DNA of 64,000 nt, from contig NZ_JAPIVT010000011.1 in NCBI RefSeq assembly GCF_026239735.1, positions 1 to 64,000 on the forward strand, in the 5' to 3' direction. The DNA comes from Pedobacter sp. MC2016-05 (GTDB lineage Bacteria; Bacteroidota; Bacteroidia; Sphingobacteriales; Sphingobacteriaceae). Position numbers and translations under genes: made by a program. The notes beneath the pieces are model-generated. The model had not been told where the DNA came from. It searched no databases and worked only from the letters and a program-made list of their open reading frames with translations. This document shows positions 43,967 through 51,847 of the stretch, in pieces. Each line of letters begins with the position of its first letter. The first letter of the stretch is position 1.

Positions 43967-44135
43967 TACCCCCCCTTGCCCCTGCTAAGTTAGGAGGGGA
44001 GTAGCCAAAGAAGGGCAAGTTAGCCAATTTTTAAAGCATATACTTTTAACCCGAAACCTAATTCTGTGCTAATTTTATTTGCTCTACCCTGCTCCCCTCC
44101 TTAACTTCAAGGATTGGTTGGGGGGTGGGTTCATA
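43967..44135. repeat. C-rich imperfect inverted repeat
   Basis: The left arm (43967-44013) has CCCCCCTTGCCCCTG, then AAGTTAGGAGGGGAGTAG. The reverse complement of the right arm (about 44092-44135) has CACCCCCCAACCAATCC, then AAGTTAAGGAGGGGAGCAG. The arms are about 45 bp with a spacer near 80 bp. Confidence 0.65.
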
Positions 44136-44160
44136 CCAAAAAGTTACAAGCCTTTATTAT

Positions 44161-44260
44161 TAAACCTGACAACTGCGGCAGCCCGGAGTTTTTCTACGAG
44201 GGTTACAGCGAATGGCAGGGCTGCAGGTCCCGACAAAATGTGAACGCCGATTTCCAAAAT
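44161..44260 (+). repeat. Dispersed hairpin repeat, copy 7
   Basis: TAAACCTGACAACTGCGGCA precedes a weak hairpin, then TTACAGCGAATGGCAGGGCT, CCCGAC and GATTTCCAAAAT. The 5' part is close to copy 1. Confidence 0.65.
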
Positions 44261-44319
44261 ATAAAGACCAATCTCCTTATCGATAAATTATAAATTGCTT
44301 CGCTGTGAAATTAATGTAC

Positions 44320-44348
44320 TTTGTTTATCTCAATTTTATCTAAGTTTG
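44320..44348 (+). promoter_or_regulatory. Promoter of the methyltransferase-PAP2-ZIP operon
   Basis: A TTTG -33 box (44320-44323) and a TAAGTTTG -7 box (44341-44348) are separated by 17 bases, matching the Bacteroidota primary sigma consensus. The start codon is 28 bases downstream. Confidence 0.65.
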
Positions 44349-44376
44349 CAAATTCCAAAACAAAAAGGCTTTTTAT

Positions 44377-45108
44377 ATGCAACGTAAGTGGTTTCAATAT
44401 TGGTTTAATTCGCCATATTATCATATTCTTTATCAACAAAGAAACGATGCAGAAGCCGAATTTTTCATCGATAAGTTAACAGAATATCTTAGTCCGGCGG
44501 TCGATTCGAAAATGCTTGATATTGCTTGCGGGAAAGGTAGGCATTCTATTTATCTCAATAAAAAAGGCTTTGATGTTACAGGAATCGATTTATCAGAACA
44601 AAGTATAAAATACGCCAGGAAATTCGAAAACAATAAACTGCATTTTTTGGTACATGATATGCGCAAACTGTTTTATATCAACTATTTTGATGTTGCCTTA
44701 AACTTATTTACCAGTTTCGGTTATTTCGACACCGAGAAAGACCATGTTAATGCGCTTAAAACGTTTAGAAAATGTTTAAAAACCAATGGAACTCTGGTTA
44801 TAGACTATTTTAATACTGAAAAAATCGTCAGAAATTTAAATCATTGCGAAATTAAATCGCTTGATGGCATTGCCTTCAATATCACTAAAAATGTAGTGGA
44901 AGGCAAGATTATCAAAAAAATAAATTTCGATGATAAGGGCAAAACATACAATTTCGAAGAACGGGTGCAAGCTTTTTGTTTTGAAGATTTTGAGCGTATG
45001 TTAACCAAAGCAGGCCTGGTGGTTCAAAAAGCTTTTGGCAGTTATGCGCTCGACAAATTCGACGAATGCAACTCCGATCGTTTAATTTTAATTTGTAAAA
45101 AGGCATGA
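44377..45108 (+). CDS. Class I SAM-dependent methyltransferase
   Basis: The protein has 243 residues. The SAM-binding glycine motif is MLDIACGKGRHSIYL at about 46-60, followed by the acidic residue in VTGIDLSEQSI and the HDMRKLFYINYFDVALNLF post-II region. This is the UbiE/Tehb-like type whose substrate cannot be read from sequence. The N-terminal segment WFQYWFNSPYYHILYQQRN is characteristic of a Bacteroidota subgroup. It is the first gene of a three-gene operon: its stop overlaps the PAP2 start (ATGA), and the ZIP gene follows with another overlap. Confidence 0.88.
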   Translation: MQRKWFQYWFNSPYYHILYQQRNDAEAEFFIDKLTEYLSPAVDSKMLDIACGKGRHSIYLNKKGFDVTGIDLSEQSIKYARKFENNKLHFLVHDMRKLFYINYFDVALNLFTSFGYFDTEKDHVNALKTFRKCLKTNGTLVIDYFNTEKIVRNLNHCEIKSLDGIAFNITKNVVEGKIIKKINFDDKGKTYNFEERVQAFCFEDFERMLTKAGLVVQKAFGSYALDKFDECNSDRLILICKKA

Positions 45109-45668
45109 TAGAAAGCATACAGCAATTTGATGTTGAGCTTTTTATGAAAATCCACCGTGGGCTTTCTAATGGCTTTTTCGATTGGCTGATGCCTTTAATG
45201 CGCAATCGTTTTTTTTGGTCGCCGCTGTATATTTTTATTATTATTTTCTGCATTAAGCAGTACAAAAAACACGGATACTATATTATTGGAATGGTACTTT
45301 TTACCTTCGCCACAGGAGATCTGATCGCATCTCGTTTAATAAAACCGTTTGTGGCTCGGGTAAGGCCCTGCAATGATTTCAGTTTGGCAAATGATATTAT
45401 TCACCGGGTGCCATGCGGCAGTGGATTAAGTTTTCCCTCAGCCCATGCTACCAATCATTTTGCTATTGCTGTGTTTTTAATTTGCGTATTTTACAGTCGC
45501 TGGAAGCCTATTTTGCCTCTTGGGATATTTTGGGCAGGAATAATTAGCTTTGCACAAGTTTACGTGGGCGTTCATTACCCGATAGATGTAACTACAGGTG
45601 CACTATTGGGAACTTTAATTGGTTTTATCTGTTCGAGAATATTTAAAAAATTACAACCCCAATTTTAA
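45105..45668 (+). CDS. PAP2-family membrane phosphatase
   Basis: The protein has 187 residues and about five membrane helices. It probably removes phosphate from a lipid such as undecaprenyl pyrophosphate, phosphatidic acid or lipid A. Motif 1 is KPFVARVRPC (KxxxxxxRP), motif 2 is PSAHATNH (PSGH-like) with the catalytic-acid His. Motif 3, normally SRxxxxxHxxxD, reads AQVYVGVHYPID: the nucleophile His and the Asp are present but the Arg is Gln. I believe this substitution occurs in relatives, so activity may remain. The start overlaps the methyltransferase gene by four bases and the stop overlaps the ZIP start by one. Confidence 0.88.
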   Translation: MIESIQQFDVELFMKIHRGLSNGFFDWLMPLMRNRFFWSPLYIFIIIFCIKQYKKHGYYIIGMVLFTFATGDLIASRLIKPFVARVRPCNDFSLANDIIHRVPCGSGLSFPSAHATNHFAIAVFLICVFYSRWKPILPLGIFWAGIISFAQVYVGVHYPIDVTTGALLGTLIGFICSRIFKKLQPQF

Positions 45669-46390
45669 TGGAAGCTTGGAAATTTGCCGTACTTTTTTTC
45701 TGCGCTTTTTTAGGCGGCTCGGCCATTTTTTTGGTCAAAAGTGATAAATCAAAACTACTGAAATTAATCCTTTCTTTCAGTGGATCTTACCTATTTGCCA
45801 TTACGGTTCTTCACCTTATACCCGACGCCTATAGCGGGCCCGACAAAGGCGAAATTGGTATTTTTATATTGGTAGGTTTTTTATTGCAGGTTTTTTTAGA
45901 GCAGTTTTCTGAGGGTGTAGAACATGGGCATATCCATAAACACCACGATGGAAATGTTTTTCCATTCGGAATTATGATCAGCCTTTGCCTGCATGCTTTT
46001 TTAGAGGGGATGCCACTTGCCAAAGATCAGCATAACGAACTTATTTTTGGAATCTCATTACATCACATTCCAGCGGCATTTGCTTTGGCAAGCATTTTAA
46101 TGCAAAACCATTTCAAAAAAGGAAGCATCATCATGTACTTGATAATTTTCGCCGTGATGGCCCCGCTTGGCTTTTATGTAAGTGTTGGTTTAAGCAACGG
46201 AACCATTGGAGGTATCGATGCTTATTTCAACAAAATTATGGGAATTGTAATTGGTATTTTCCTACACATTTCCACTACAATTTTATTCGAATCGAGCGCA
46301 GACCATAAAATTAACACCCGAAAAATGATTGCTGTTCTACTGGGAATTGGCGTGGCTTTAATTGGTTTCTTTGCCGGGCATTCACACTAG
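45668..46390 (+). CDS. ZIP-family metal transporter
   Basis: The protein has 240 residues with about seven or eight membrane helices. ZIP proteins carry zinc or other divalent metals into the cytoplasm. The His-rich cytoplasmic loop EHGHIHKHHDGN lies near residue 80-91. The metal-binding helix 4 is SLCLHAFLEGMPLA (HxxxEG) and helix 5 is GISLHHIPAAFALAS (HxxxA/E type), so a metal path is conserved. The start overlaps the PAP2 stop by one base (TAATG). Why a metal transporter is co-transcribed with a methyltransferase and a lipid phosphatase is not evident. Confidence 0.9.
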   Translation: MEAWKFAVLFFCAFLGGSAIFLVKSDKSKLLKLILSFSGSYLFAITVLHLIPDAYSGPDKGEIGIFILVGFLLQVFLEQFSEGVEHGHIHKHHDGNVFPFGIMISLCLHAFLEGMPLAKDQHNELIFGISLHHIPAAFALASILMQNHFKKGSIIMYLIIFAVMAPLGFYVSVGLSNGTIGGIDAYFNKIMGIVIGIFLHISTTILFESSADHKINTRKMIAVLLGIGVALIGFFAGHSH

Positions 46391-46440
46391 CATTTCCAAT
46401 TTTGCAAGGTTTTATCTGAAAACATTCAGTATATTAGAAC

Positions 46441-47035
46441 ATGGAAGAGATTGTAAATGAGCCTAATGTAGAATACAAAAAAAGGCATTTTACTGTTGCT
46501 GAATATTTGGAGATGGAAAAGGCATCGCAAGAAAAGCATGAGTATTTTCAGGGCGAAATATTTTCAATGGCTGGCGCAAGCACAAATCATAATGAGATTT
46601 TCACCAATTTGTTTTTAGAAATTGGAGGTAAGCTGAAAGGTAAACCTTGCCTCACTTATGGCAGCGACCTTCGTACCCAGATAACCGCAAATGGTTTATT
46701 CACTTATCCTGACATTTCAATTTATTGTAACGGCTTAAACCAAAGTAATATTGATGAAGAAAGCTTTGTTGAACTCCCAGTAATTATTGAAATACTTTCT
46801 CCATCGACAAGGGATTATGATAGAGGTCATAAATTCGAGCTTTATAAAGATATTTCCAACCCTTAAAGAATATATTCTTATTGATTCAGAAGCTATATCA
46901 GTTGAGGCTTTTTACTTAAACGAAAAACAAAACTGGGAACTGATTGAATACCAACAAATTGAAGACACGGTTAAGTTTGTTTCAATGGGTTTTGAGGTAG
47001 TTTTGAGTGATATTTACAATCGAGTTCGGTTCTAA
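46441..47035 (+). pseudogene. Uma2-family endonuclease gene with a one-base frameshift
   Basis: The first frame (46441-46866) encodes the typical Uma2/DUF820 start HFTVAEYLEMEKASQEKHEY, then GDLRT-like DLRTQI, the YPDIS core Asp and [22 protein letters not shown], then stops. Removing one T from the run at 46853-46855 joins it to [20 protein letters not shown] and a frame ending at 47035. The joined protein would be about 197 residues, normal for the family. Uma2 proteins have a PD-(D/E)XK nuclease fold and occur in many genomic copies. The lesion is a single base in a short T run, so a sequencing error or recent loss are both possible. Confidence 0.85.
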
Positions 47036-47053
47036 AACTTAAAATCTAAAAAA

Positions 47054-47197
47054 TTACTTCTTCTCTTTCTTTTTCCCGTAACCCCAGGGACAATGCTTGC
47101 ATTTATTTTTACAACAATATCCACGTTTTAAATGATATGCCGCTGTAAAAACCATTAATCCGTCTTCGTTAAAATAAAAGTCTTCGCCCTCTTTCAT
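47054..47197 (-). CDS. DUF5522-family small cysteine-rich protein
   Basis: This gene is only 48 codons long. The product reads EGEDFYFNEDGLMVFTAAYH then LKRGYCCKNKCKHCPWGYGK, ending in a Lys-rich tail. The RGYCCxxxCxHCPxG motif with four Cys is the hallmark of DUF5522, known in Bacteroidota and some other phyla; the Cys cluster probably binds a metal. Function is unknown. The stop lies about 19 bp past the end of the Uma2 remnant on the other strand. The MBL nuclease gene ends upstream region is shared; the gene runs in the same direction as its neighbours at 47287 and 48322. Confidence 0.8.
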   Translation of the reverse strand: MKEGEDFYFNEDGLMVFTAAYHLKRGYCCKNKCKHCPWGYGKKKEKK

Positions 47198-47250
47198 AAT
47201 TAATGAGTGAATGATTGAATTTTGAATGAGTGAATGTTTGCAATCATCAT

Positions 47251-47283
47251 AATCTTGAAATCCTTAAATACTAAAAATCCTGC
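47251..47283 (-). repeat. Third copy of the AGGATTT-type word cluster
   Basis: On the - strand it reads AGGATTTTTAGTATTTAAGG then ATTTCAAGATT, closely matching 16023-16058. No partner is found nearby; the Uma2 remnant lies about 215 bp to the left. Confidence 0.55.
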
Positions 47284-47286
47284 TCA

Positions 47287-48228
47287 TTAGTTTAGTATTT
47301 TTACCTCCAGCTTACCCTCAAAATATTCTTTTAATTGATTGCCATTTCCATGCAAGGTCCAAACTTGTTTCGGTTGTACTTTTTCAATAGTTTCTAAAAT
47401 CGCATCCCAATCTGCATGATCGGAGATGTAAAGAGAAATTCCATTTTGTTGTTGCAGATTCTTCCAACCCGATGCAAAAGCCCGAACAACATTTATCGCT
47501 TTGTGGTAACTATGAAAAACCATCGGCGGAACAATATAAACCTGGTGCTCATGATTATTCTTCATCACCTTTCTATCATACATTTTATAGTTACCAATTT
47601 TCATCCCGAAGTCTTCGTAAATTTTAACAAAGGGCATAATGCTATGGTGGACCATCACATTTTTTGTAGGACAATGTTCACTTAACAACTGAATAATACG
47701 CTGACTTTTCCCTAAAGCATAGGCGCCCAGCATAATATTGCCTGAAGTTTCGTTCAGTTTCATAATCTCATCAATTGGAGAAGGGTGCTTCGTTTCGGGG
47801 TTGGCGAACGTGCTTTCGGTAATTAAAACATCTGCTTTCACAAACTCGAAAGGCTCGCAAGTAGCATCTGGCTCTATCTTATAATCTCCTGTGTAAAGGT
47901 ATTTTACATCTTGATATTCCATTAAAACCTGCGCCGAACCTAAAATATGCCCTGCAGAATAAAACGTGATGGCTACATCCTTAATTTTAAACGTTTCATG
48001 GTAATTTTTAAGATGAAAATCTACCGCTGCAAATTTACGGTAACGGTGTTTCATAAAGTTTTCTGTTGCAGCAGTGCAGTAAACATTCTGACTTCCACCG
48101 ATAGCGTGGTCGCCATGCGCATGAGAAACCACGGCATCATTTACAGGTTGTTGTGGGTCTAAATAAAAATCGCCATAAACACAATATAAACCTGTTGGCG
48201 TAATGGTGATAAAATCGTCTAAAATCAT
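47287..48228 (-). CDS. MBL-fold nuclease-like protein (beta-CASP/SNM1 relative)
   Basis: The protein has 313 residues. Metal-binding motifs of the MBL nucleases are present: SHAHGDHAIGG near residue 35-45 (HxHxDH), FYSAGHILGSAQV, YLYTGDYK and ESTFANPE. A region with SLYISDHADWDAIL near 270 is the usual later His motif of the beta-CASP group. It resembles the exonucleases that in Bacteroidota often accompany a DNA ligase, but no ligase gene is seen here. Likely to act on DNA or RNA in the cytoplasm. The cleavage specificity is not known. Confidence 0.8.
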   Translation of the reverse strand: MILDDFITITPTGLYCVYGDFYLDPQQPVNDAVVSHAHGDHAIGGSQNVYCTAATENFMKHRYRKFAAVDFHLKNYHETFKIKDVAITFYSAGHILGSAQVLMEYQDVKYLYTGDYKIEPDATCEPFEFVKADVLITESTFANPETKHPSPIDEIMKLNETSGNIMLGAYALGKSQRIIQLLSEHCPTKNVMVHHSIMPFVKIYEDFGMKIGNYKMYDRKVMKNNHEHQVYIVPPMVFHSYHKAINVVRAFASGWKNLQQQNGISLYISDHADWDAILETIEKVQPKQVWTLHGNGNQLKEYFEGKLEVKILN

Positions 48229-48321
48229 GACTAGGTTCTGTTGGATTTGAGGATAAGGCAGGATTTTAGGCTATTAGACATATTATTAAAAAATGATTTG
48301 ATAAAATATTTGAGATGAATA

Positions 48322-48930
48322 TTAACTAAGCGGATTGGCGGCCAGGTTTAAAAACTCTTTGTGTAGGGCAAGAACTCGCTCGATAATAGAATGTGCTTCA
48401 TCATTCATGATAAAATGATTGGCCATTTTAGCTTTTTCGTCATCACTCATCTGCTTGTCCATCCTTGCTTTAACTTGTTCTGCAGTACTATTGTCGCGTT
48501 GCATCACACGGTTTATTTTCACATCCGTTGGCGCAGTAACCAGAATTGTTGTATCGCATATTTTGTAAGAACCACTTTCAAAAAGCAAGGCAGCCTCTTT
48601 TAACGTGTAAGGAGCGTTAGCATTCACATTGGCTTCCCACCTATCAAAAGCCCTAAAAACTGCAGGATGAACTAAGGCATTTAATTTTGCTAATTCGGCT
48701 TCATTATTAAATACAATACCTGCAATGTGTTTATTGTTTAGCTTTCCTTCTTCGAAATAACTTTCCTCACCAAAGGTTGATTTTATAGCTTCAATAAGCA
48801 ATTTATCTTCAACCATCATATTCTTGGCTTCAGTATCGGCATAAAAGATTGGAATACCCAGAACCTCGAAAACCTTACATACTGTTGTTTTGCCACTACC
48901 AATTCCACCTGTTATCCCAACTTTATACAT
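48322..48930 (-). CDS. coaE: Dephospho-CoA kinase
   Basis: CoaE adds the 3'-phosphate to dephospho-CoA, the last step of coenzyme A synthesis. The protein has 202 residues. The P-loop is GGIGSGKTTV at 8-17, followed by IFYADTEAK with the catalytic Asp. HPAVF, the LLFESG segment and the RDNSTAEQVKARMDKQMSDD lid complete the pattern. The ATG overlaps the stop of the YbbR-like gene by one base, so they are co-translated. CoaE, YbbR, YajC, DUF1573 and NusB are usually neighbours in this phylum, and this pair is the downstream part. Confidence 0.95.
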   Translation of the reverse strand: MYKVGITGGIGSGKTTVCKVFEVLGIPIFYADTEAKNMMVEDKLLIEAIKSTFGEESYFEEGKLNNKHIAGIVFNNEAELAKLNALVHPAVFRAFDRWEANVNANAPYTLKEAALLFESGSYKICDTTILVTAPTDVKINRVMQRDNSTAEQVKARMDKQMSDDEKAKMANHFIMNDEAHSIIERVLALHKEFLNLAANPLS

Positions 48931-49877
48931 TATTTTTCTACTACAAAATCTATTTTCGATGGGCTTACACTAATTAATTTGCAATAATCCGGAAACTCCG
49001 TAATCTTTACAGCAAACTGGCGATGGTTTAGGTTTTTCCATTCATCAACATCAATGGTTGCCGTTATGAAATTTGCATCAACTTGTGCATAACTGCCCAA
49101 GGCAACCAAAAATGTTACCTTAACTTTCTTTGGATAAAGCTTAATGCTGTTGTAATTTCTGTTATTTAATATCTTTAACGGCACCTCAACAGTCTTCTCG
49201 GTAAACTCATCAACTGAAAGTTTTACTTCTGTTGATGACGGATAAATGCTTACGTTTTTATGAATACTATGTTGGAGACCGATTCGAGCTGTGGTGCTGT
49301 TCTGTAAATTATTTATTTTTAAAGTATCTGTAGGCCAAGCAATAATTTTGCTCAATTCTTCTTGTGGACCGGCTACAGTGACTGTTTTTGGGTTAAGTAA
49401 TACCTCACTTGCCAATCCATACTGTTTATGAAATGCCAACTGACTTACCAATTTTATGTTTACCTTTTTAATGATTTGTTTTGTGAAATCGAAATACAAG
49501 GTATCTGGTTTAACTGAGATTACCTTTTGTGCACTTCCTACCTGTTTGTTGATATTATAAAGCTGATCGGATAGAACTACAAAGTCTCTTGCGTTTAGTT
49601 GACTCAAATTAACTGAAATTGATGGCGGACTTATCCTCAATCGGGCAAAAACAAGTTGCCAACCTGTGCCTTCCACCTCTAAATCTAAAGTATCAGTTTG
49701 TAAAGGATAAAAAGCTCTTTTAGCAGGTTTATTTTTGAATACAATAACCGTTTTCGCTATGTAATTGTATTTGTTATTCAATGCCATGAAAAGCCAAGCC
49801 GCTATAGCCAAAAATAAACAGGCTAATAGTGTTAAAACACGTCGTCTTTCAATTTTAGTTAATCTAATAAAGGGCAT
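48930..49877 (-). CDS. YbbR-like domain protein (CdaR relative)
   Basis: The protein has 315 residues. One N-terminal membrane helix (about 14-32, VLTLLACLFLAIAAWLFMA) anchors it, with two or three YbbR-like beta domains outside the membrane (for example LNPKTVTVAGPQEELSKI and KLYPKKVKVTFLV). In Firmicutes, YbbR (CdaR) controls the di-adenylate cyclase CdaA; no cyclase gene is in this window, so that role is unproven here. It shares one base with coaE downstream. Upstream it is divergent from the TonB-domain gene at 50019. Confidence 0.82.
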   Translation of the reverse strand: MPFIRLTKIERRRVLTLLACLFLAIAAWLFMALNNKYNYIAKTVIVFKNKPAKRAFYPLQTDTLDLEVEGTGWQLVFARLRISPPSISVNLSQLNARDFVVLSDQLYNINKQVGSAQKVISVKPDTLYFDFTKQIIKKVNIKLVSQLAFHKQYGLASEVLLNPKTVTVAGPQEELSKIIAWPTDTLKINNLQNSTTARIGLQHSIHKNVSIYPSSTEVKLSVDEFTEKTVEVPLKILNNRNYNSIKLYPKKVKVTFLVALGSYAQVDANFITATIDVDEWKNLNHRQFAVKITEFPDYCKLISVSPSKIDFVVEK

Positions 49878-50018
49878 ATTATAAATTAAACAACTTACCG
49901 CATCATTTGTGCTCGATAAAGCAATTCTTCCAAATGTAACAATTTATTAATTCCTATGTAATAAAAGAAAACGGATTTTGAAAAGAGGTTTTCTATATTA
50001 GCACCATCAATCTGAATT

Positions 50019-50960
50019 ATGAAAAAAATCATCTTATTACTGCTTCTCTCCGCATTATCATGTTATGCATTTAGCCAAAAACGTTCAAACGTTTATTATT
50101 TTAAAGATGGAATCCCTGTAAAAAACAATGAATCAGCCGATTACCGAAGGGTTATCCAAGAACCAGACTCTGGATCGAAATTTTATAACCTTTACGAGTT
50201 TTACGCAGACAATACGGATAAAACAATTGGCAAGCTATCTAAATTTGAACCCAATCTGGTTTATGAGGGAGAGCTTAAACGCTTTAATAAAAAAGGAATT
50301 TTAATTGAAAAAACCAATTATCTGAAGGGCAAGCCAATTGGCGAATCATCATCATATTATGCCAATGGGCAGTTGGCAAGAGTTATTCTATACGATGATG
50401 CGGATAAATCTGATAAACAGAAAGGTTCTGCTTTCAAAGTGATTTCGGGTTTCGATTCGTTGGGAAATCAATTTATAAAAGATGGCAACGGACACTTAAA
50501 TATGAATAAACGTGAAGAAGGAGATTATGTGAATGGTTACAAAGATGGCGAGTGGAAAGGTATAATAGGTAAAGATAGCTATGCTGAAAAGTATAATAAT
50601 GGATATTTTATTGACGGCATTGCAACATTTGAAAACGGAGAGACAAAAAAGTATAAAACGGAAGAAGAAAAGCCAGATTATCCAGGTGGAATAACTGAAT
50701 TCTACAGGTATTTATCCAGAAATTTTAAATACCCATCTGAAGCCCTAAAAAATAAGATTTCGGGGAAATTATTTATCAGTTTTGTTGTCGAAAAAGACGG
50801 GAAGTTATCTAATTATAAGTTTAAAAACGAACTGGGTTATGGAACCAGGGAAGAAGCCATCCGTGTTTTGAAGGAGTGCCGCAATTGGAACCCCGGGTTA
50901 CAACACGGCATTCCAGTAAAAGTGTCTTACAATATCAATATCAACCTGGCGCAACAATAA
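50019..50960 (+). CDS. Exported TonB C-terminal-domain protein with MORN-like repeats
   Basis: The protein has 313 residues. A signal peptide (MKKIILLLLLSALSCYAFSQ) leads into a region with YwqK/MORN-like strands: NLVYEGELKRFNKKGILIEK, then SSSYYANGQLARVI, then GDYVNGYKDGEWKGI. Residues of about 220-313 are a TonB C-terminal domain (YPGGITEFYRYLSRNFKYPS, then KLFISFVVEKDGKLSN). Because it starts with a cleavable signal and lacks a membrane anchor, it is unlikely to be an energy-transducing TonB. It sits in opposite orientation between yajC and the YbbR gene. Function unknown. Confidence 0.85.
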   Translation: MKKIILLLLLSALSCYAFSQKRSNVYYFKDGIPVKNNESADYRRVIQEPDSGSKFYNLYEFYADNTDKTIGKLSKFEPNLVYEGELKRFNKKGILIEKTNYLKGKPIGESSSYYANGQLARVILYDDADKSDKQKGSAFKVISGFDSLGNQFIKDGNGHLNMNKREEGDYVNGYKDGEWKGIIGKDSYAEKYNNGYFIDGIATFENGETKKYKTEEEKPDYPGGITEFYRYLSRNFKYPSEALKNKISGKLFISFVVEKDGKLSNYKFKNELGYGTREEAIRVLKECRNWNPGLQHGIPVKVSYNININLAQQ

Positions 50961-50965
50961 CAAAC

Positions 50966-50998
50966 AAAAAAGGGTTCCGAAACTCGGAACCCTTTTTA
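50966..50998. terminator. Bidirectional terminator between the TonB-domain gene and yajC
   Basis: AAAAAGGGTTCCGA and TCGGAACCCTTTTT pair perfectly around a three-base loop. The A/T tails serve both converging genes. Confidence 0.95.
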
Positions 50999-51014
50999 AT
51001 GCTAAATGCATTGA

Positions 51015-51338
51015 TTATGCTTTTGCTACAGGAGGAACAACTGCTTTGGTTGCATCTAAAGAAACCGCCGATTTATCGAAGCGAATTTTCACTCCACCTT
51101 CTACTTCGATTAAGAAAGTAGTATCGTTCATATCAGCGATCCGGCCGTGAATACCTGCAGTAGTGATAATCTTATCACCTTTTTTTAATCCTTCTATTAA
51201 TTTTTTATGGTCTTTAGCTTTTTTAACCTGTGGACGGATCATGAAAAAATAGAATACTACCGCGATAGCACCTAACATAATTAATTGTCCGTATTGGCCA
51301 AATCCACCTGCTGCTTGTAAAATTACTGTTGATGTCAT
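51015..51338 (-). CDS. yajC: Preprotein translocase subunit YajC
   Basis: YajC is a small inner-membrane accessory of the SecDF-YajC complex. The protein has 107 residues. One membrane helix, GQLIMLGAIAVVFYFFMIRPQ (about 16-36), is followed by the characteristic QVKKAKDHKKLIEGLKKGDK and the ITTAGIHGRIADMND beta segment. It lies 63 bp downstream of the DUF1573 gene on the same strand, within the nusB cluster, and is followed by a strong terminator. SecDF is encoded 26 kb away in this window. Confidence 0.96.
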   Translation of the reverse strand: MTSTVILQAAGGFGQYGQLIMLGAIAVVFYFFMIRPQVKKAKDHKKLIEGLKKGDKIITTAGIHGRIADMNDTTFLIEVEGGVKIRFDKSAVSLDATKAVVPPVAKA

Positions 51339-51401
51339 TTCTTATTTATTTGATTATTGATTGTAAGTAAGGGTATAGGTACAAAACCAAACCATACCAT
51401 T

Positions 51402-51845
51402 TTATTTTTTTGTAAGCACCTCGCCTACCAAGTGTACCGTTGAAACTGTTGGGTTCGCATTCGAACTTACTGTTACCACTTTATCCTGCATTCCTTCTTT
51501 CCCTGTACTATTAAACACAACTTTAATTACACCTTCTTTTCCCGGTAAAATAGGTTCTTTCGGCACTTCTGGAACTGTACAACCACAAGTGGCTGTAGCA
51601 TTTGAAATGATTAAAGGGCTTTTACCTGTATTTTTGAATTTGAATTGGTGTTCTACACTTTCACCTTGGTTAATTTTTTCGAAATCAAAAATATCTTTCT
51701 CAAAAACAATTATTGGTGCGTCAGGTGAGGCAATTGTAGCTGCTGCCAACGAATCATTTCCTGCAACCTGATCTGTAGAATTGTTTGCATTTCGGCAAGC
51801 TGTGAAAGAGATTGCTGCAATAGCAAGGATGAATAATTTTTTCAT
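51402..51845 (-). CDS. DUF1573 lipoprotein
   Basis: The protein has 147 residues. A lipoprotein signal (MKKLFILAIAAISFTAC) predicts lipid attachment at Cys17. The mature part has a single immunoglobulin-like DUF1573 domain: FDFEKINQGESVEHQFKFKN, then GKSPLIISNATATCGCTVPE, then PGKEGVIKVVFNSTGKEG. The CGC pair is typical. The family is widespread in Bacteroidota and its role is not established. The gene is two bases downstream of nusB, so both are translated from one mRNA. Confidence 0.9.
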   Translation of the reverse strand: MKKLFILAIAAISFTACRNANNSTDQVAGNDSLAAATIASPDAPIIVFEKDIFDFEKINQGESVEHQFKFKNTGKSPLIISNATATCGCTVPEVPKEPILPGKEGVIKVVFNSTGKEGMQDKVVTVSSNANPTVSTVHLVGEVLTKK

Positions 51846-51847
51846 TA

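Larger units (their letters stand above)
43661..44376. other. Repeat-filled divergent region, no genes
   Basis: It contains two dispersed hairpin repeat copies in opposite orientation (43828-43905 and 44161-44260), a C-rich inverted repeat between them (43967-44135) and a good promoter for the methyltransferase operon (44320-44348). A short frame reaching 43800 is not believed. Confidence 0.7.
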
